The notes under the pieces were generated by a model that saw nothing but the letters and a program-made list of their open reading frames with translations, was not told the origin of the DNA and searched no databases. DNA of 35,903 bases from assembly GCA_902536555.1 (NCBI GenBank), contig CACAXR010000007.1, positions 1 to 35,903 on the forward strand, given 5' to 3'. The first letter of the stretch is position 1; every line of letters begins with the position of its first letter. Shown one piece after another: positions 1-9,780 of the stretch. The DNA comes from an uncultured Prochlorococcus sp. GTDB lineage: Bacteria > Cyanobacteriota > Cyanobacteriia > PCC-6307 > Cyanobiaceae. Position numbers and translations under genes: made by a program.

Positions 1-1
1 G

Positions 2-1063
2 ATTGTTGCATTGACAGTCGTAATTAGAATTGCACTTTTTCCTCTAAGCGCTGGTTCCATTAGAAGCGCAAGGAGAATGAAGATTGCCCAACCAGTGATG
101 CAAAAAAGGCAAGCAGAAATAAAATCTAAGTTTTCAGGTGATCCAAAGAAACAGCAAGAAGAACTTGGAAAATTAATGAATGAATTTGGCAGTCCCCTCG
201 CAGGTTGCCTTCCATTAATTGTACAAATGCCTGTGCTATTTGCATTGTTTGCCACCCTAAGAGGCTCTCCATTCGCTGATGTCCCCTACAACATAAATCT
301 CAAGGTTGTCCCACAGGATCAAGTAGCAGCCATTGATCCAAAACCATATAAATCACCACGTCACTCTATATTTATTACGGAAAAATCACATTTTCCTGTT
401 GTAGCCACTATTCCTAGAGGAACAAAATTGGGAACGGAAGAATCCATAAAAGTAAATCTACAAACAACAAATGGCAATAGCTATTCGGAAGTTCTATCTA
501 AATACGATAACGGATCTAAATTCCTCCCCACTTGGAAGGTTTCTAAAGGATCCGAAAATCTTAAAGTTTCCCAAGACGGCACAGTAACAGCAATTAAACC
601 TGGTGATGCAACAATCGAGGCTAAAATCCCTGGTCTAGCAGCTAAAAGTGGTTTCTTATTTATTAAAGCTCTTGGTCAAGTTGGTTTTTATGTAGATGGG
701 GCAATTAATTGGGATATTGCTGCACTAGTTGGTGCCTTTGGATTAACCTTACTTCTCTCACAAGTATTATCAAGTCAGGGGATGCCTGCGAATCCACAGC
801 AATCAACAGCAAATAAAATTACACCAGTAATGATAACTGGAATGTTTCTGTTTTTCCCACTACCAGCTGGAGTCTTGCTCTACATGGTTGTCGCAAATAT
901 TTTCCAGGCATTTCAGACTTTTCTACTCAATAAAGAAGCTCTCCCTGAGAATCTACAGAAAATTTTGGATCAACAACTATTAGCAAAAAATGAAGTAATA
1001 ACAACTTCAGCTTCAACTATCTCAGATAAAAGATTACCTTTCGAACCTAACAGTAAAAAATAG
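2..1063 (+). CDS. yidC: Membrane protein insertase YidC/Oxa1 family, 5' end cut by window
   Basis: Inserts membrane proteins into the plasma or thylakoid membrane, alone or with SecYEG. The reading frame is open to the left edge, so the start lies outside the window. Visible in order: the conserved [10 protein letters not shown] stretch, a charged cytoplasmic helical hairpin, a membrane segment with [16 protein letters not shown], a long extracytoplasmic loop (about nt 260-690), and then the C-terminal membrane segments containing [20 protein letters not shown]. Family members such as E. coli YidC have only a short linker where this protein has the long loop. The end of that loop (about nt 530-655) resembles a bacterial Ig-like (BIG2) repeat, with a W followed by [20 protein letters not shown]. 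The AAA ATPase gene follows 15 bases downstream on the same strand. Confidence 0.95.
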   Translation: MVALTVVIRIALFPLSAGSIRSARRMKIAQPVMQKRQAEIKSKFSGDPKKQQEELGKLMNEFGSPLAGCLPLIVQMPVLFALFATLRGSPFADVPYNINLKVVPQDQVAAIDPKPYKSPRHSIFITEKSHFPVVATIPRGTKLGTEESIKVNLQTTNGNSYSEVLSKYDNGSKFLPTWKVSKGSENLKVSQDGTVTAIKPGDATIEAKIPGLAAKSGFLFIKALGQVGFYVDGAINWDIAALVGAFGLTLLLSQVLSSQGMPANPQQSTANKITPVMITGMFLFFPLPAGVLLYMVVANIFQAFQTFLLNKEALPENLQKILDQQLLAKNEVITTSASTISDKRLPFEPNSKK

Positions 1064-1078
1064 TCTTAATCTTAAATA

Positions 1079-2545
1079 ATGAATTCTTGGTGTAGAAATT
1101 TAGAATTACTTATAAAATCAAGAACCTCATTAATTTGGATCAGGACTAAAGAAGAGGAAAGATTAGAAAAATTAGTTAATTTTTCTTGTGAAAGACTAAA
1201 TATAAAAAGATTCGTTTCCTGGGATTGTGTTAGCGGTATAAGAGGATTAATAAATGAAGAAGGTAAATTTTCTAACAATCCGTTAGGGGTTCTTAATTGG
1301 CTTAAAGAAGAAAGGTTTAAAGAATCGACAATATTATTAGTTAAAGATTTTCATAAATTTTATGATGATCCATCTATAAATAGAACTATTAAAGAACTAT
1401 CCTCAGCACTTAAAAAAACTAGTCATAATTTAATTATTAGTTCTCATTTATTTCCATCATCAGAAGAGTTGGATGAATTAATGGCAATTGTAAATTTACC
1501 TTTACCTGATCAAAGAGAATTGAAAAATCTAATAAAACAAATTGCTATCAATACCAATTCAAATTTAGAGGAACAAGACTTAAACGAACTTTCTATAGCT
1601 TCAAGTGGACTTACCGAAATAAAAGTAAAGCAAGTCACTGCAAAGGCCCTTGCTCAAAGAGGGAAAATAAGTAAAGAAGATATTAAAGATATTCTTGAAG
1701 AGAAAAAACAAGTAATCGCCAGAAGTGAAATTTTACAATTTTTCGATGCCAAATCAAGTCAAGATGATATTGGGGGTTTAAATGTTCTAAAAGTTTGGCT
1801 TAATCAAAGATATAGGGCCTTTTCTAAGGAAGCTAGAGACTATGGATTACCTATTCCAAAGGGAGTCTTACTAGTTGGAGCTCAAGGAACAGGTAAATCG
1901 CTAACCGCAAAATCAATTTCTAAGAGTTGGTCGATGCCGCTGCTTAGGCTAGATGTTGGAAGACTATTTTCTAGCCTTGTTGGTTCAAGCGAGGCAAGAA
2001 CAAGAGAAGCAATATTAAGAGCTGAGGCCATGTCTCCTTGTATCCTTTGGATCGATGAAATTGACAAGGGCTTTGGTGGCGATGCCAGAAGTGATGGAGG
2101 AACAAGTCAAAGGGTTTTGGCAAGTTTGCTAACTTGGATGGCTGAAAAGGAATCCGCCGTATTTGTCATAGCTACAGCTAATGCTATAGATAAGCTTCCT
2201 GCTGAATTATTAAGAAAAGGTAGATTTGATGAGATATTTTTTCTTGATTTGCCGAATTCTGAAGAAAGATTAAGTATTCTGGATTTGCATTTAAAAAAAA
2301 GAAGACCAAGTTACAAGTTTCCTCTTTCCACTATCGTCGATAGAACAGATGGATTCTCAGGTGCAGAACTTGAACAAGCAGTGATAGAGGGGATGCATAT
2401 TTCATTCTCTGAAGATAGGGAACTCATGGAGAAAGATTTAATAAAAGCAGTTTCTGAATTAGTTCCCTTATCCAGAACAGCTAAGGAGCAAATTAATTTA
2501 CTCAAAGAATGGTCGAGTACTGGGCGCGCACGATCTGCATCATAG
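1079..2545 (+). CDS. ycf46: AAA-family ATPase, Ycf46-like
   Basis: 488 residues. The C-terminal half is a classical AAA+ module: Walker A GAQGTGKS near residues 267-274, Walker B CILWIDEID near 321-329, then ATANAIDKLPAELLRKGRFD, which carries the sensor-1 and arginine-finger region of AAA proteins. The N-terminal ~200 residues lack a motif I can name and match the layout of the Ycf46 proteins of cyanobacteria and red-lineage plastids. The precise role is uncertain; Ycf46 has been linked to photosynthesis and carbon uptake regulation, but nothing in this sequence shows the substrate. It sits directly behind yidC and ahead of serS, probably in the same transcription unit as yidC. Confidence 0.88.
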   Translation: MNSWCRNLELLIKSRTSLIWIRTKEEERLEKLVNFSCERLNIKRFVSWDCVSGIRGLINEEGKFSNNPLGVLNWLKEERFKESTILLVKDFHKFYDDPSINRTIKELSSALKKTSHNLIISSHLFPSSEELDELMAIVNLPLPDQRELKNLIKQIAINTNSNLEEQDLNELSIASSGLTEIKVKQVTAKALAQRGKISKEDIKDILEEKKQVIARSEILQFFDAKSSQDDIGGLNVLKVWLNQRYRAFSKEARDYGLPIPKGVLLVGAQGTGKSLTAKSISKSWSMPLLRLDVGRLFSSLVGSSEARTREAILRAEAMSPCILWIDEIDKGFGGDARSDGGTSQRVLASLLTWMAEKESAVFVIATANAIDKLPAELLRKGRFDEIFFLDLPNSEERLSILDLHLKKRRPSYKFPLSTIVDRTDGFSGAELEQAVIEGMHISFSEDRELMEKDLIKAVSELVPLSRTAKEQINLLKEWSSTGRARSAS

Positions 2546-2653
2546 CTAAAAAACATTATCTATAAATACTCCGTAAGTTAGGAATCATTAATTTAGTTAA
2601 TTTTTAGTCAAAAATCCCTAATATTGAATTTAGATTAACTATTTTAATTAAGG

Positions 2654-2659
2654 TATAAA
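2654..2659 (+). promoter_or_regulatory. Possible -10 box (TATAAA) just ahead of serS
   Basis: TATAAA lies 8 bases before the GTG start of serS, so transcription from it would begin at or just before the start codon. No -35 element is clear. Such hexamers occur by chance in DNA this AT-rich. Confidence 0.2.
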
Positions 2660-2667
2660 AAAAAATA

Positions 2668-3945
2668 GTGTTAGATCAAAAATTAATAAGAGAAAATCCA
2701 ACTTCAGTTGAAGAAAGTTTATCCCTGAGAGGAAAACTTTTTAATATTTCCCAAATACAAGAATTAACTCTTCAAAAAAAAGAAATTGATATAGAAATAT
2801 CCAGTCTCCAATCTGAAAGTAAAAAATTAAGTAAATTGATCGGTCAAGAAATCAGCAAATCTAAAAACAATGATTCTCCAGAAGTAAATAATTTAAAAAT
2901 AAAAGGAAATGAATACAGAACAAAAATTTCAGAATTTGAAGAGAAAAAAAGAACCTTAGAAAAAAATATTCATAATGAAATTTGTAATTTACCAAATTTA
3001 CCTAGCAAAGATGCTCCTATTGGGAAAGATGAAAGTCATAATGTCCAAGTAAAAACTTGGGGAAATCCGTTAGTATCAGAAAATCTTAAATCTCACTGGG
3101 AAATAGGCGAAAGTCTTAATCTTTTTGACTCTGTCAAATCAACTAAAATATCAAAAAGTCGTTTTATTACACTCATTGGGAATGGGGCCAGATTAGAGAG
3201 AGCATTAATAAATTTTATGCTCGACATGCACACTAGTAATGGATATTTAGAGTTAATGCCTCCAGCTTTAGTGAATTCAGAAAGTCTCACCGGATCTGGT
3301 CAATTACCTAAATTTTCAAATGAAAGTTTTAAGTGTTCTAAGGACGACCTGTGGCTTTCTCCTACTGCTGAAGTTCCACTAACTGCTTTTCATAGAAATG
3401 ATATTATTGATTCCAAGCAATTACCCCTTAAGTATGTTGCATATAGCCCATGTTTCAGAAGAGAAGCTGGAAGTTATGGAAGGGATACAAAGGGTTTAAT
3501 AAGACTTCATCAATTTAATAAAGTTGAAATATATTGGTTTTGTGATCCAAGTAAATCTATTGAAGCTCATAAAAAGATCACTTTAGATGCAGAAAGTATC
3601 TTAAAAAAGCTCAATCTACCTTACAGATTAGTTGATATTTGTACTGGAGACTTAGGTTTTTCTTCAAGCAGAACTTTTGATCTTGAAGTCTGGCTACCAA
3701 GTAGTAAATGTTATAGGGAAATTTCAAGTTGTAGCAACTGTTTAGACTTTCAAGCCCGCCGATCATCGATAAGAGCAAAAATTGACAAAAAAAACACATA
3801 TCTGCACACCTTAAATGGTAGTGGGCTTGCGATTGGAAGAACTATGGCTGCTATTCTTGAAAATGGCCAACAAACAGATGGGAGCGTAAAAATTCCAGAT
3901 GCTCTGGTTCCTTATTTTGGATCAAATATTTTAAAAACTGCTTAA
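2668..3945 (+). CDS. serS: Seryl-tRNA synthetase
   Basis: Class II aminoacyl-tRNA synthetase charging tRNA-Ser with serine; cytoplasmic homodimer. 425 residues, the normal bacterial length. Residues ~1-110 form the tRNA-binding antiparallel coiled coil, rich in K, E and L. Class II motif 2 appears as [14 protein letters not shown] (about residue 261 onward) and motif 3 as [18 protein letters not shown] (about residue 380 onward). The GTG start gives the usual N-terminus ([11 protein letters not shown]); a weak purine stretch AAGG lies about 14 bases upstream. Separated from the ATPase gene by 122 bases, so it may have its own promoter. Confidence 0.97.
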   Translation: MLDQKLIRENPTSVEESLSLRGKLFNISQIQELTLQKKEIDIEISSLQSESKKLSKLIGQEISKSKNNDSPEVNNLKIKGNEYRTKISEFEEKKRTLEKNIHNEICNLPNLPSKDAPIGKDESHNVQVKTWGNPLVSENLKSHWEIGESLNLFDSVKSTKISKSRFITLIGNGARLERALINFMLDMHTSNGYLELMPPALVNSESLTGSGQLPKFSNESFKCSKDDLWLSPTAEVPLTAFHRNDIIDSKQLPLKYVAYSPCFRREAGSYGRDTKGLIRLHQFNKVEIYWFCDPSKSIEAHKKITLDAESILKKLNLPYRLVDICTGDLGFSSSRTFDLEVWLPSSKCYREISSCSNCLDFQARRSSIRAKIDKKNTYLHTLNGSGLAIGRTMAAILENGQQTDGSVKIPDALVPYFGSNILKTA

Positions 3946-3954
3946 TATATTTAA

Positions 3955-5034
3955 ATGAACGTTTTAACCTCAATCACAGTTCTTGGATTTCTCATTTTTT
4001 TTCATGAGATGGGGCATTTTCTTGCGGCAATTTTGCAAGGTATCTATGTTGATGGATTTTCAATTGGTTTTGGACCATCAATAATTCAGAAAAGATATAA
4101 AAACATAACCTATTCACTTAGAGCCTTTCCATTAGGGGGCTTTGTTTCCTTCCCTGATGAAGAAATAAATAATATTGACCCTAAAGATCCAAATCTTTTA
4201 AAAAATAGGCCAGTTCTTCAAAGAGTAATTGTTATATCTGCTGGAGTGTTTGCTAACTTAATTCTTGCTTATACTATCTTGATTGTAAATGTCACTACTA
4301 TTGGAATTCCATTTGATCCCGAGCCTGGTATTTTAGTTTTGGCTACTCAGCCCGAGAAGGCTGCTTCTCTTGCTGGATTACAAGCAGGGGATAAAATCTT
4401 AAAAATTGAAAGCAATACTCTAGGAGCTGGCGATCAAGCAGTTTCTGCTTTAGTAAAAGAGATTCAAAATTCATCAGAAAAACCAATTTCGATAACAATT
4501 AATAGAGATGGGGTTTTGAAAGATTTAACTTTGGTCCCAAAAAAAATAGATGGGAAGGGTACAATAGGAGCTCAACTACAGCCTAATATAAAAAAAGAGA
4601 CTAAAAAGACAAAAAACATATTCGAACTTTTTAAATACACCAATAATGAGTTTTCATCACTTTTGGTAAAAACAATACAAGGTTATAAAGGATTAATTAC
4701 CAATTTCTCCTCAACAGCTCAACAATTAAGTGGCCCCGTGAAAATCGTTGAAATTGGTGCTCAATTATCACAACAAGGAGGAACTGGAATATTATTATTT
4801 GCCGCACTAATTTCCATAAATTTAGCAGTTCTCAATTCTTTACCCTTACCACTATTGGATGGGGGACAACTTGTTTTCACTTTGATTGAAGGTTTTAGAG
4901 GAAAGCCAGTCCCTGTTAAGGTACAAATGGTGGTTACTCAATCAAGTTTTTTCTTATTAGTTGGACTTAGTGTGCTTCTCATAATAAGGGATACTAGTCA
5001 ACTTTTAATCGTACAAAGATTATTAAACCAATAA
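3955..5034 (+). CDS. rseP: RseP/site-2 protease-like intramembrane zinc metalloprotease (M50)
   Basis: Cleaves transmembrane substrates within the membrane; in E. coli RseP releases sigma-E by cutting RseA. 359 residues. Zinc site HEMGH at residues 17-21 in the first membrane helix, one PDZ domain in the middle (around AGLQAGDKILKIES), and the third catalytic motif NSLPLPLLDGGQL near residues 292-304. Several hydrophobic helices flank these motifs. The natural substrate is not visible here. It starts 9 bases after the serS stop, so co-transcription with serS is likely. Confidence 0.94.
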   Translation: MNVLTSITVLGFLIFFHEMGHFLAAILQGIYVDGFSIGFGPSIIQKRYKNITYSLRAFPLGGFVSFPDEEINNIDPKDPNLLKNRPVLQRVIVISAGVFANLILAYTILIVNVTTIGIPFDPEPGILVLATQPEKAASLAGLQAGDKILKIESNTLGAGDQAVSALVKEIQNSSEKPISITINRDGVLKDLTLVPKKIDGKGTIGAQLQPNIKKETKKTKNIFELFKYTNNEFSSLLVKTIQGYKGLITNFSSTAQQLSGPVKIVEIGAQLSQQGGTGILLFAALISINLAVLNSLPLPLLDGGQLVFTLIEGFRGKPVPVKVQMVVTQSSFFLLVGLSVLLIIRDTSQLLIVQRLLNQ

Positions 5035-5096
5035 ATAAATTTTTAAAATTGTTATCCAAGCTGTTAAAATAACAAAAGTCTATATATTTTTCTTAA

Positions 5097-5399
5097 ATGG
5101 CGAAAAAGTCCATGATTGCAAGAGATGTAAAACGTAAAAAACTTGTAAACAAATATGCTGCGAAAAGAAAAGCTCTATTAGAAGAATTTAATGCAGCAAA
5201 AGATCCAATGGAAAGGTTAGAAGTACATAGAAAGATTCAAAATCTACCAAGGAATTCAGCTCCGAATAGAATTAGAAACAGGTGCTGGGCCACAGGTAAA
5301 CCAAGAGGAGTATATAGAGATTTCGGTTTATGCAGAAATCAATTAAGGCAAAGAGCTCATAACGGAGAGCTGCCTGGATTAGTAAAGTCCAGTTGGTAA
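5097..5399 (+). CDS. rpsN: 30S ribosomal protein S14
   Basis: Small-subunit head protein of 100 residues, the long S14 form. The C-terminal signature ([20 protein letters not shown], then a basic tail ending in SSW) is clear. It has single Cys residues rather than the paired CxxC zinc ribbon of the short S14, so it is the zinc-independent type, as usual for cyanobacteria. It stands alone outside the main ribosomal protein operon. A TATATT hexamer ends 8 bases before the ATG. Confidence 0.97.
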   Translation: MAKKSMIARDVKRKKLVNKYAAKRKALLEEFNAAKDPMERLEVHRKIQNLPRNSAPNRIRNRCWATGKPRGVYRDFGLCRNQLRQRAHNGELPGLVKSSW

Positions 5400-5565
5400 T
5401 CCTTATTTCATTAATAAAATTTTATTTTGTAGATTTTATAGAAAATAATGATATTTCAATTAGATATGCTTGAATTTTAGACAAATTTTAAAATTTTTTA
5501 AAGCTAATCATAATAATTTACTCAATATGTCCCTATAAAATGTAAGAATAAATTATGTATAGATT

Positions 5566-5571
5566 TATAAT
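5566..5571 (+). promoter_or_regulatory. Possible -10 box (TATAAT) immediately upstream of pnp
   Basis: A perfect TATAAT ends 7 bases before the GTG of pnp, which would put the transcription start on or next to the start codon and give a leaderless message. An alternative TATAAA at 5534-5539 would give a ~35-base leader. Neither has an obvious -35 box. Confidence 0.3.
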
Positions 5572-5578
5572 TTAAAAA

Positions 5579-7747
5579 GTGGAAGGACAAAATAAGTCGA
5601 TCACGTTTGACGGACGAGAGATACGACTAACTACAGGGCTGTATGCTCCTCAAGCAAGTGGTTCAGTAATGATCGAGTGTGGGGACACATCTTTATTAGT
5701 TACAGCAACTAAAACTACTAAAAAAGAAGTTTCTGATTTTCTACCTCTAATATGCGACTATGAGGAAAAACTTTATGCTGCCGGGAGAATCCCAGGTGGT
5801 TTTATGAGAAGGGAAGGTCGCCCTCCTGAAAGAGCTACCTTAATTTCAAGATTGATTGATAGGCCAATGAGGCCGCTTTTCCCTTCATGGATGAGAGACG
5901 AGATTCAAATAGTTGCTTCTTGTCTTTCTTTAGATGAGAGGGTTCCAGCGGATGTTTTAGCTGTTACTGGTGCTTCAATAGCAACTTTACTTGGTGAGAT
6001 ACCATTCCATGGGCCAATGGCTGCTGTTAGAGTTGGGCTAATAGGAGATGATTTCATCTTAAACCCAAGCTACAGAGAAATAGATAAAGGAGATTTAGAT
6101 ATTGTTATCGCAGGATCACCTGACGGTATCGTTATGATAGAAGCAGGAGCAAATCAACTATCAGAGCAAGATACTATCGAAGCAATAGATTTTGGTTATG
6201 AGGCAGTTACAGAGCTTATAAAATCTCAAGAAGATTTACTCAAAGATTTAGGTATAAAACAAGTTAAGCTATCAAAACCTGAAGAAGATAAAACATTGCC
6301 CTCTTTCTTAGAGAAAAATTGTACAAAAGCGATTGAGTTAGTTTTAAAGAAATTTGACCAGTCGAAAGAAGAGAGAGATCTTGAACTCGAAAAAATAAAA
6401 GTTGATACTCAAGGTAAAATTGAATCTTTGAAAGATGATAATGACTTAAAAGTTCTTCTATCAGAGAACGATAAGTTATTAAGTTCAGATTTTAAAAAAC
6501 TTACAAAGAAACTAATGAGGTCACAAATCATTAATGACAGCAAAAGAGTTGATGGTAGAGAACTAGACGAAGTTAGAAAAATAACTGCCTCTGCAGGAAT
6601 TCTTCCAAAAAGAGTACATGGTTCTGCATTATTTCAAAGAGGTCTAACTCAAGTCCTATCTACGACAACATTAGGTACACCTAGTGACGCTCAAGAGATG
6701 GATGACCTTAACCCTAGTACCGAAAAAACATATCTACATCACTACAATTTTCCTCCATATTCAGTTGGAGAAACTAGACCAATGAGAACTCCAGGCAGAA
6801 GAGAGATAGGTCACGGAGCACTAGCTGAAAGGGCAATAATACCAGTGCTTCCTGGGAAAGAGACATTTCCTTATGTGCTAAGGGTAGTTAGCGAAGTATT
6901 AAGTTCGAACGGATCAACTTCAATGGGGTCTGTTTGCGGCAGCACCCTCTCATTATTAGATGCTGGCGTTCCTTTAAAGGCGCCTGTAAGTGGAACTGCT
7001 ATGGGTTTAATTAAAGAAGGCAAAGAAATAAGGATTCTCACAGATATACAAGGTATAGAGGATTTTCTTGGAGATATGGACTTTAAAGTTGCCGGTACTG
7101 AGAAAGGCATCACTGCTTTACAAATGGATATGAAAATTACCGGTTTACCAGTTTCAATAATATCTGAAGCTATAAATAAAGCTCGACCAGCAAGGTTACA
7201 TATACTTGAAAAGATGCAAGAAGCAATAGACAAACCTCAAGAATCCCTCTCTCCTCATGCTCCAAGGCTCTTAAGTTTCAGAATTGACCCCGAGCTTATT
7301 GGTACAGTTATTGGCCCAGGAGGAAGAACCATCAAAGGGATTACAGAAAGAACAAACACAAAAATAGATATAGAAGATGGGGGGATTGTAACAATAGCTT
7401 CTCATGATGGAGCCGCAGCTGAAGAGGCGCAAAAAATAATTGAAGGTTTAACAAGAAAAGTACATGAAGGAGAAATATTCTCTGGCGTAGTCACAAGAAT
7501 AATTCCAATTGGTGCTTTCGTGGAAATCCTGCCTGGCAAAGAAGGTATGGTACATATATCCCAACTATCCGAAGCAAGAGTTGAAAGAGTAGAAGATGTA
7601 GTCAGACAAGGAGATGAGGTTACGGTAAGGGTTAGGGAAATCGATAGTAGAGGTAGAATTAATCTTACTCTTAGGGGAGTAGCTCAAGCAGGTAACATGT
7701 CTTACCCTGAACCAACCCCAACGACTCCAGTTGCACCTCTTAATTAA
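5579..7747 (+). CDS. pnp: Polynucleotide phosphorylase (PNPase)
   Basis: Phosphorolytic 3'-5' exoribonuclease and RNA tailing enzyme; in cyanobacteria PNPase also adds heteropolymeric tails. 722 residues, full length. Two RNase PH domains (about 1-230 and 320-545) flank a helical, Lys/Glu-rich linker. The second core contains the catalytic region [15 protein letters not shown] domain follows ([18 protein letters not shown]), then an S1 domain ([20 protein letters not shown]) and a short Pro/Thr tail. The GTG start is chosen because the N-terminus then matches the family ([15 protein letters not shown]) and an in-frame ATG at 5555 runs into a stop. No clear Shine-Dalgarno sequence is seen. Confidence 0.97.
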   Translation: MEGQNKSITFDGREIRLTTGLYAPQASGSVMIECGDTSLLVTATKTTKKEVSDFLPLICDYEEKLYAAGRIPGGFMRREGRPPERATLISRLIDRPMRPLFPSWMRDEIQIVASCLSLDERVPADVLAVTGASIATLLGEIPFHGPMAAVRVGLIGDDFILNPSYREIDKGDLDIVIAGSPDGIVMIEAGANQLSEQDTIEAIDFGYEAVTELIKSQEDLLKDLGIKQVKLSKPEEDKTLPSFLEKNCTKAIELVLKKFDQSKEERDLELEKIKVDTQGKIESLKDDNDLKVLLSENDKLLSSDFKKLTKKLMRSQIINDSKRVDGRELDEVRKITASAGILPKRVHGSALFQRGLTQVLSTTTLGTPSDAQEMDDLNPSTEKTYLHHYNFPPYSVGETRPMRTPGRREIGHGALAERAIIPVLPGKETFPYVLRVVSEVLSSNGSTSMGSVCGSTLSLLDAGVPLKAPVSGTAMGLIKEGKEIRILTDIQGIEDFLGDMDFKVAGTEKGITALQMDMKITGLPVSIISEAINKARPARLHILEKMQEAIDKPQESLSPHAPRLLSFRIDPELIGTVIGPGGRTIKGITERTNTKIDIEDGGIVTIASHDGAAAEEAQKIIEGLTRKVHEGEIFSGVVTRIIPIGAFVEILPGKEGMVHISQLSEARVERVEDVVRQGDEVTVRVREIDSRGRINLTLRGVAQAGNMSYPEPTPTTPVAPLN

Positions 7748-7769
7748 TAAAAAATAGACTATTTATTAA
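7744..7769. terminator. AT-rich inverted repeat between convergent pnp and cysQ
   Basis: TTAATAAA (7744-7751) and TTTATTAA (7762-7769) can form an 8-bp AT-only stem with a 10-base loop. It overlaps both stop codons of the convergent genes, a position suited to a bidirectional terminator, but the stem is weak. Confidence 0.25.
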
Positions 7770-8643
7770 TAATTTTACTTATTGCAAGGCATATATCATT
7801 ATGATTTTTGTTCATTGAAGCAACAAGTATTTCCTCTTGGTTAAAATCATCATTTAGAAAATCTATATTCTCCCCTTTTAAGTTAGTAAAGTAACCACCA
7901 CATCCTTTTATTATTGCTTCTGGAGGTACTATATCCCAATCTTTGGGAGAGGATTTTCCTTTAATTGGATATGAAATATATAAATCTGTTTCTCCTTTGA
8001 TAATAGAAGTAATTTTATATCCAACACTACCCATACCAATTATTTTAAAAGGTTTGAGTTCATCAAGTAAATTTGTTAGTTCTCTAGGTTTATGACTTCT
8101 ACTAGTTACAACTTTTAATTCTGAAATCATTTTAGAGTTTATTTTATTAATGAGATTTTTCTTATGATTTTTAGACTCACACCAGGAACCATACCCATCA
8201 AGAAAAAACCATAATTCTTCTTTTTTGGGAATTAAAACAACACTCAAAAAAACTTTTTGTTTATAAGTTAACGCAATATGAACAGCATATTCTCCAGTTC
8301 TGTTTATAAAATCTTTTGTCCCATCTAATGGATCAACTATCCAAATCCAATCTTCAAAAACAACGGTACCAGATTTGTTCTTATAATTCTCTTCACTAAC
8401 AAATTTCCAATTCGCTTCAGGAAAATACTTTTTTATTCCTTGAATGATAATTTCATTTGATTCTAGATCAGCAGAAGTTACTGGACCGGAGTTTGAGTTT
8501 TTTATATTTAATTTTTCTATATATCTTGAAGTGTCTTTTTGATTTAAGCTATATGATTCTAGTAAATCAGAAACTTCCCAACTGATTTTTCTAATTACCA
8601 TAATAAGTTCTTTTGAACTAATACCATTTGGTAAAGAAACCAT
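7759..8643 (-). CDS. cysQ: 3'(2'),5'-bisphosphate nucleotidase CysQ (inositol monophosphatase family)
   Basis: Likely hydrolyses 3'-phosphoadenosine 5'-phosphate (PAP), the by-product of sulfate assimilation and sulfotransfer, to AMP. 294 residues. The Mg/Li-sensitive phosphatase signatures are present: SEEN for the first metal ligands, WIVDPLDGTKDFI, and the C-terminal KDWDIVPPEAIIK motif. Inositol monophosphatase is the main alternative, but the overall spacing suits CysQ. The annotated ATG is 6 bases from the divergent rsmI start; a second in-frame Met at residue 15 would leave more room for control sequences. Confidence 0.87.
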   Translation of the reverse strand: MVSLPNGISSKELIMVIRKISWEVSDLLESYSLNQKDTSRYIEKLNIKNSNSGPVTSADLESNEIIIQGIKKYFPEANWKFVSEENYKNKSGTVVFEDWIWIVDPLDGTKDFINRTGEYAVHIALTYKQKVFLSVVLIPKKEELWFFLDGYGSWCESKNHKKNLINKINSKMISELKVVTSRSHKPRELTNLLDELKPFKIIGMGSVGYKITSIIKGETDLYISYPIKGKSSPKDWDIVPPEAIIKGCGGYFTNLKGENIDFLNDDFNQEEILVASMNKNHNDICLAISKIINK

Positions 8644-8649
8644 TAAAGT

Positions 8650-9522
8650 ATGAAAAAATTACTTGATTCATTCTCGCATAGAAAAGAAGAACCTGAAGAA
8701 AGTGTTCTTTACATAGTTAGCAGCCCAATAGGAAATTTAAATGATATTAGCAAGAGAGCCTTGAACATACTCAGCAAAGCCTCTTTAATTGCCTGTGAAG
8801 ATACAAGAAATACTGGGAAATTGCTTAAATTTTTTGATATTTCAAATAAATTAATTAGCTATCATAAACATAACTTCAAACAAAAAATACCTTACCTTAT
8901 TTCTGAGTTGAAATTAAAAAAATCCATCGCTCTTATTAGTGATGCGGGCACACCACTTATAAGTGATCCAGGAGAAACTCTCGTTCAGAAAACAAGAGAA
9001 AATAATTTTGAAGTGGTAAGTATTCCTGGTCCTTGCGCTGCTATTGCTGCATTAGTTAGCAGTGGATTGCCTACTTCTAAATTCACTTTTTATGGATTCA
9101 TTCCAAGAATCAAGAAAGAAAGAAATATAATTTTGAATTACATTGAAAGAAGCCCTTTTACCTCAATAGTTTATGAATCCCCAAAAAAGCTAAAAACACT
9201 ATTAATTGATCTTAAGCAAGTCTGCGGAGGGAATAGAAGGATTAAAGCTTTAAAAGAAATAACAAAACTTCATGAGAAAAACTATGGGAATAATATTGAT
9301 GATTTGATATTACATTTTTCAAAACTTGAGCCTAAAGGAGAATTTACTTTAATTATTGAAGGTAATAATAAAGTTAAAGAAAATAATACAAAAGATATCA
9401 AAGATCAATTAATTAAACTTACCAATGCAGGATTAAGTCATTCTGCAGCATCAATTTATTTATCTAATCAGTTATCTATTCCTAAAAATGAAATTTACAA
9501 GTTGTTAATTAATAAAAATTAA
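8650..9522 (+). CDS. rsmI: 16S rRNA (cytidine(1402)-2'-O)-methyltransferase
   Basis: SAM-dependent enzyme of the tetrapyrrole-methylase fold that 2'-O-methylates C1402 in the decoding centre of 16S rRNA. 290 residues. Signatures are clear: SSPIGNLNDIS near the N-terminus, CEDTRNTGKLLKFF, LISDAGTPLISDPG, and IPGPCAAIAALVSSGLPT, with FYGFIPR downstream. The first ~18 residues (KKLLDSFSHRKEEPEE) extend ahead of the conserved core, but the ATG is the only reasonable start. It faces cysQ head to head. Confidence 0.95.
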   Translation: MKKLLDSFSHRKEEPEESVLYIVSSPIGNLNDISKRALNILSKASLIACEDTRNTGKLLKFFDISNKLISYHKHNFKQKIPYLISELKLKKSIALISDAGTPLISDPGETLVQKTRENNFEVVSIPGPCAAIAALVSSGLPTSKFTFYGFIPRIKKERNIILNYIERSPFTSIVYESPKKLKTLLIDLKQVCGGNRRIKALKEITKLHEKNYGNNIDDLILHFSKLEPKGEFTLIIEGNNKVKENNTKDIKDQLIKLTNAGLSHSAASIYLSNQLSIPKNEIYKLLINKN

Positions 9523-9551
9523 AGGGTAAAATATTCTTAAAACATTTTCAA

Positions 9552-9776
9552 ATGAAATTTTTTTTCAAGAAATTAACTTATATTTTCTTGTTCAATATCA
9601 CCCTTTTGATTTTTTTGTTTATAAGTATTCAAAATAGTAAATATAAAAGCAAGGTGAATTTAATTTTATTTCAAACTATTCCTGTTCCAATATCCTTTAT
9701 TGTTGGTTCTAGTTTTATTTTCGGATCTGTCACAGGAGGTTTAACAATTCTTGGCAAAAATTCAAGCACTAATTAA
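9552..9776 (+). CDS. Small membrane protein, LapA-domain (DUF1049)-like
   Basis: 74 residues, basic at the N-terminus, with a hydrophobic helix at about 9-27 (IFLFNITLLIFLFISIQN) and a second at about 45-68 ending in a Gly-rich stretch (FIVGSSFIFGSVTGGLTILG). This two-helix pattern with a short polar link resembles the LapA/DUF1049 family of small inner-membrane proteins, in which E. coli LapA takes part in controlling LPS assembly. The match is by pattern only. It starts 29 bases after rsmI on the same strand and ends 4 bases before the convergent HTH gene. Confidence 0.6.
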   Translation: MKFFFKKLTYIFLFNITLLIFLFISIQNSKYKSKVNLILFQTIPVPISFIVGSSFIFGSVTGGLTILGKNSSTN

Positions 9777-9780
9777 TCTT

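Noticed and set aside
6871-7233. 120-codon open frame antisense to pnp
   Set aside because: Lies wholly within a highly conserved coding region and shows no recognisable motif; a shadow frame.
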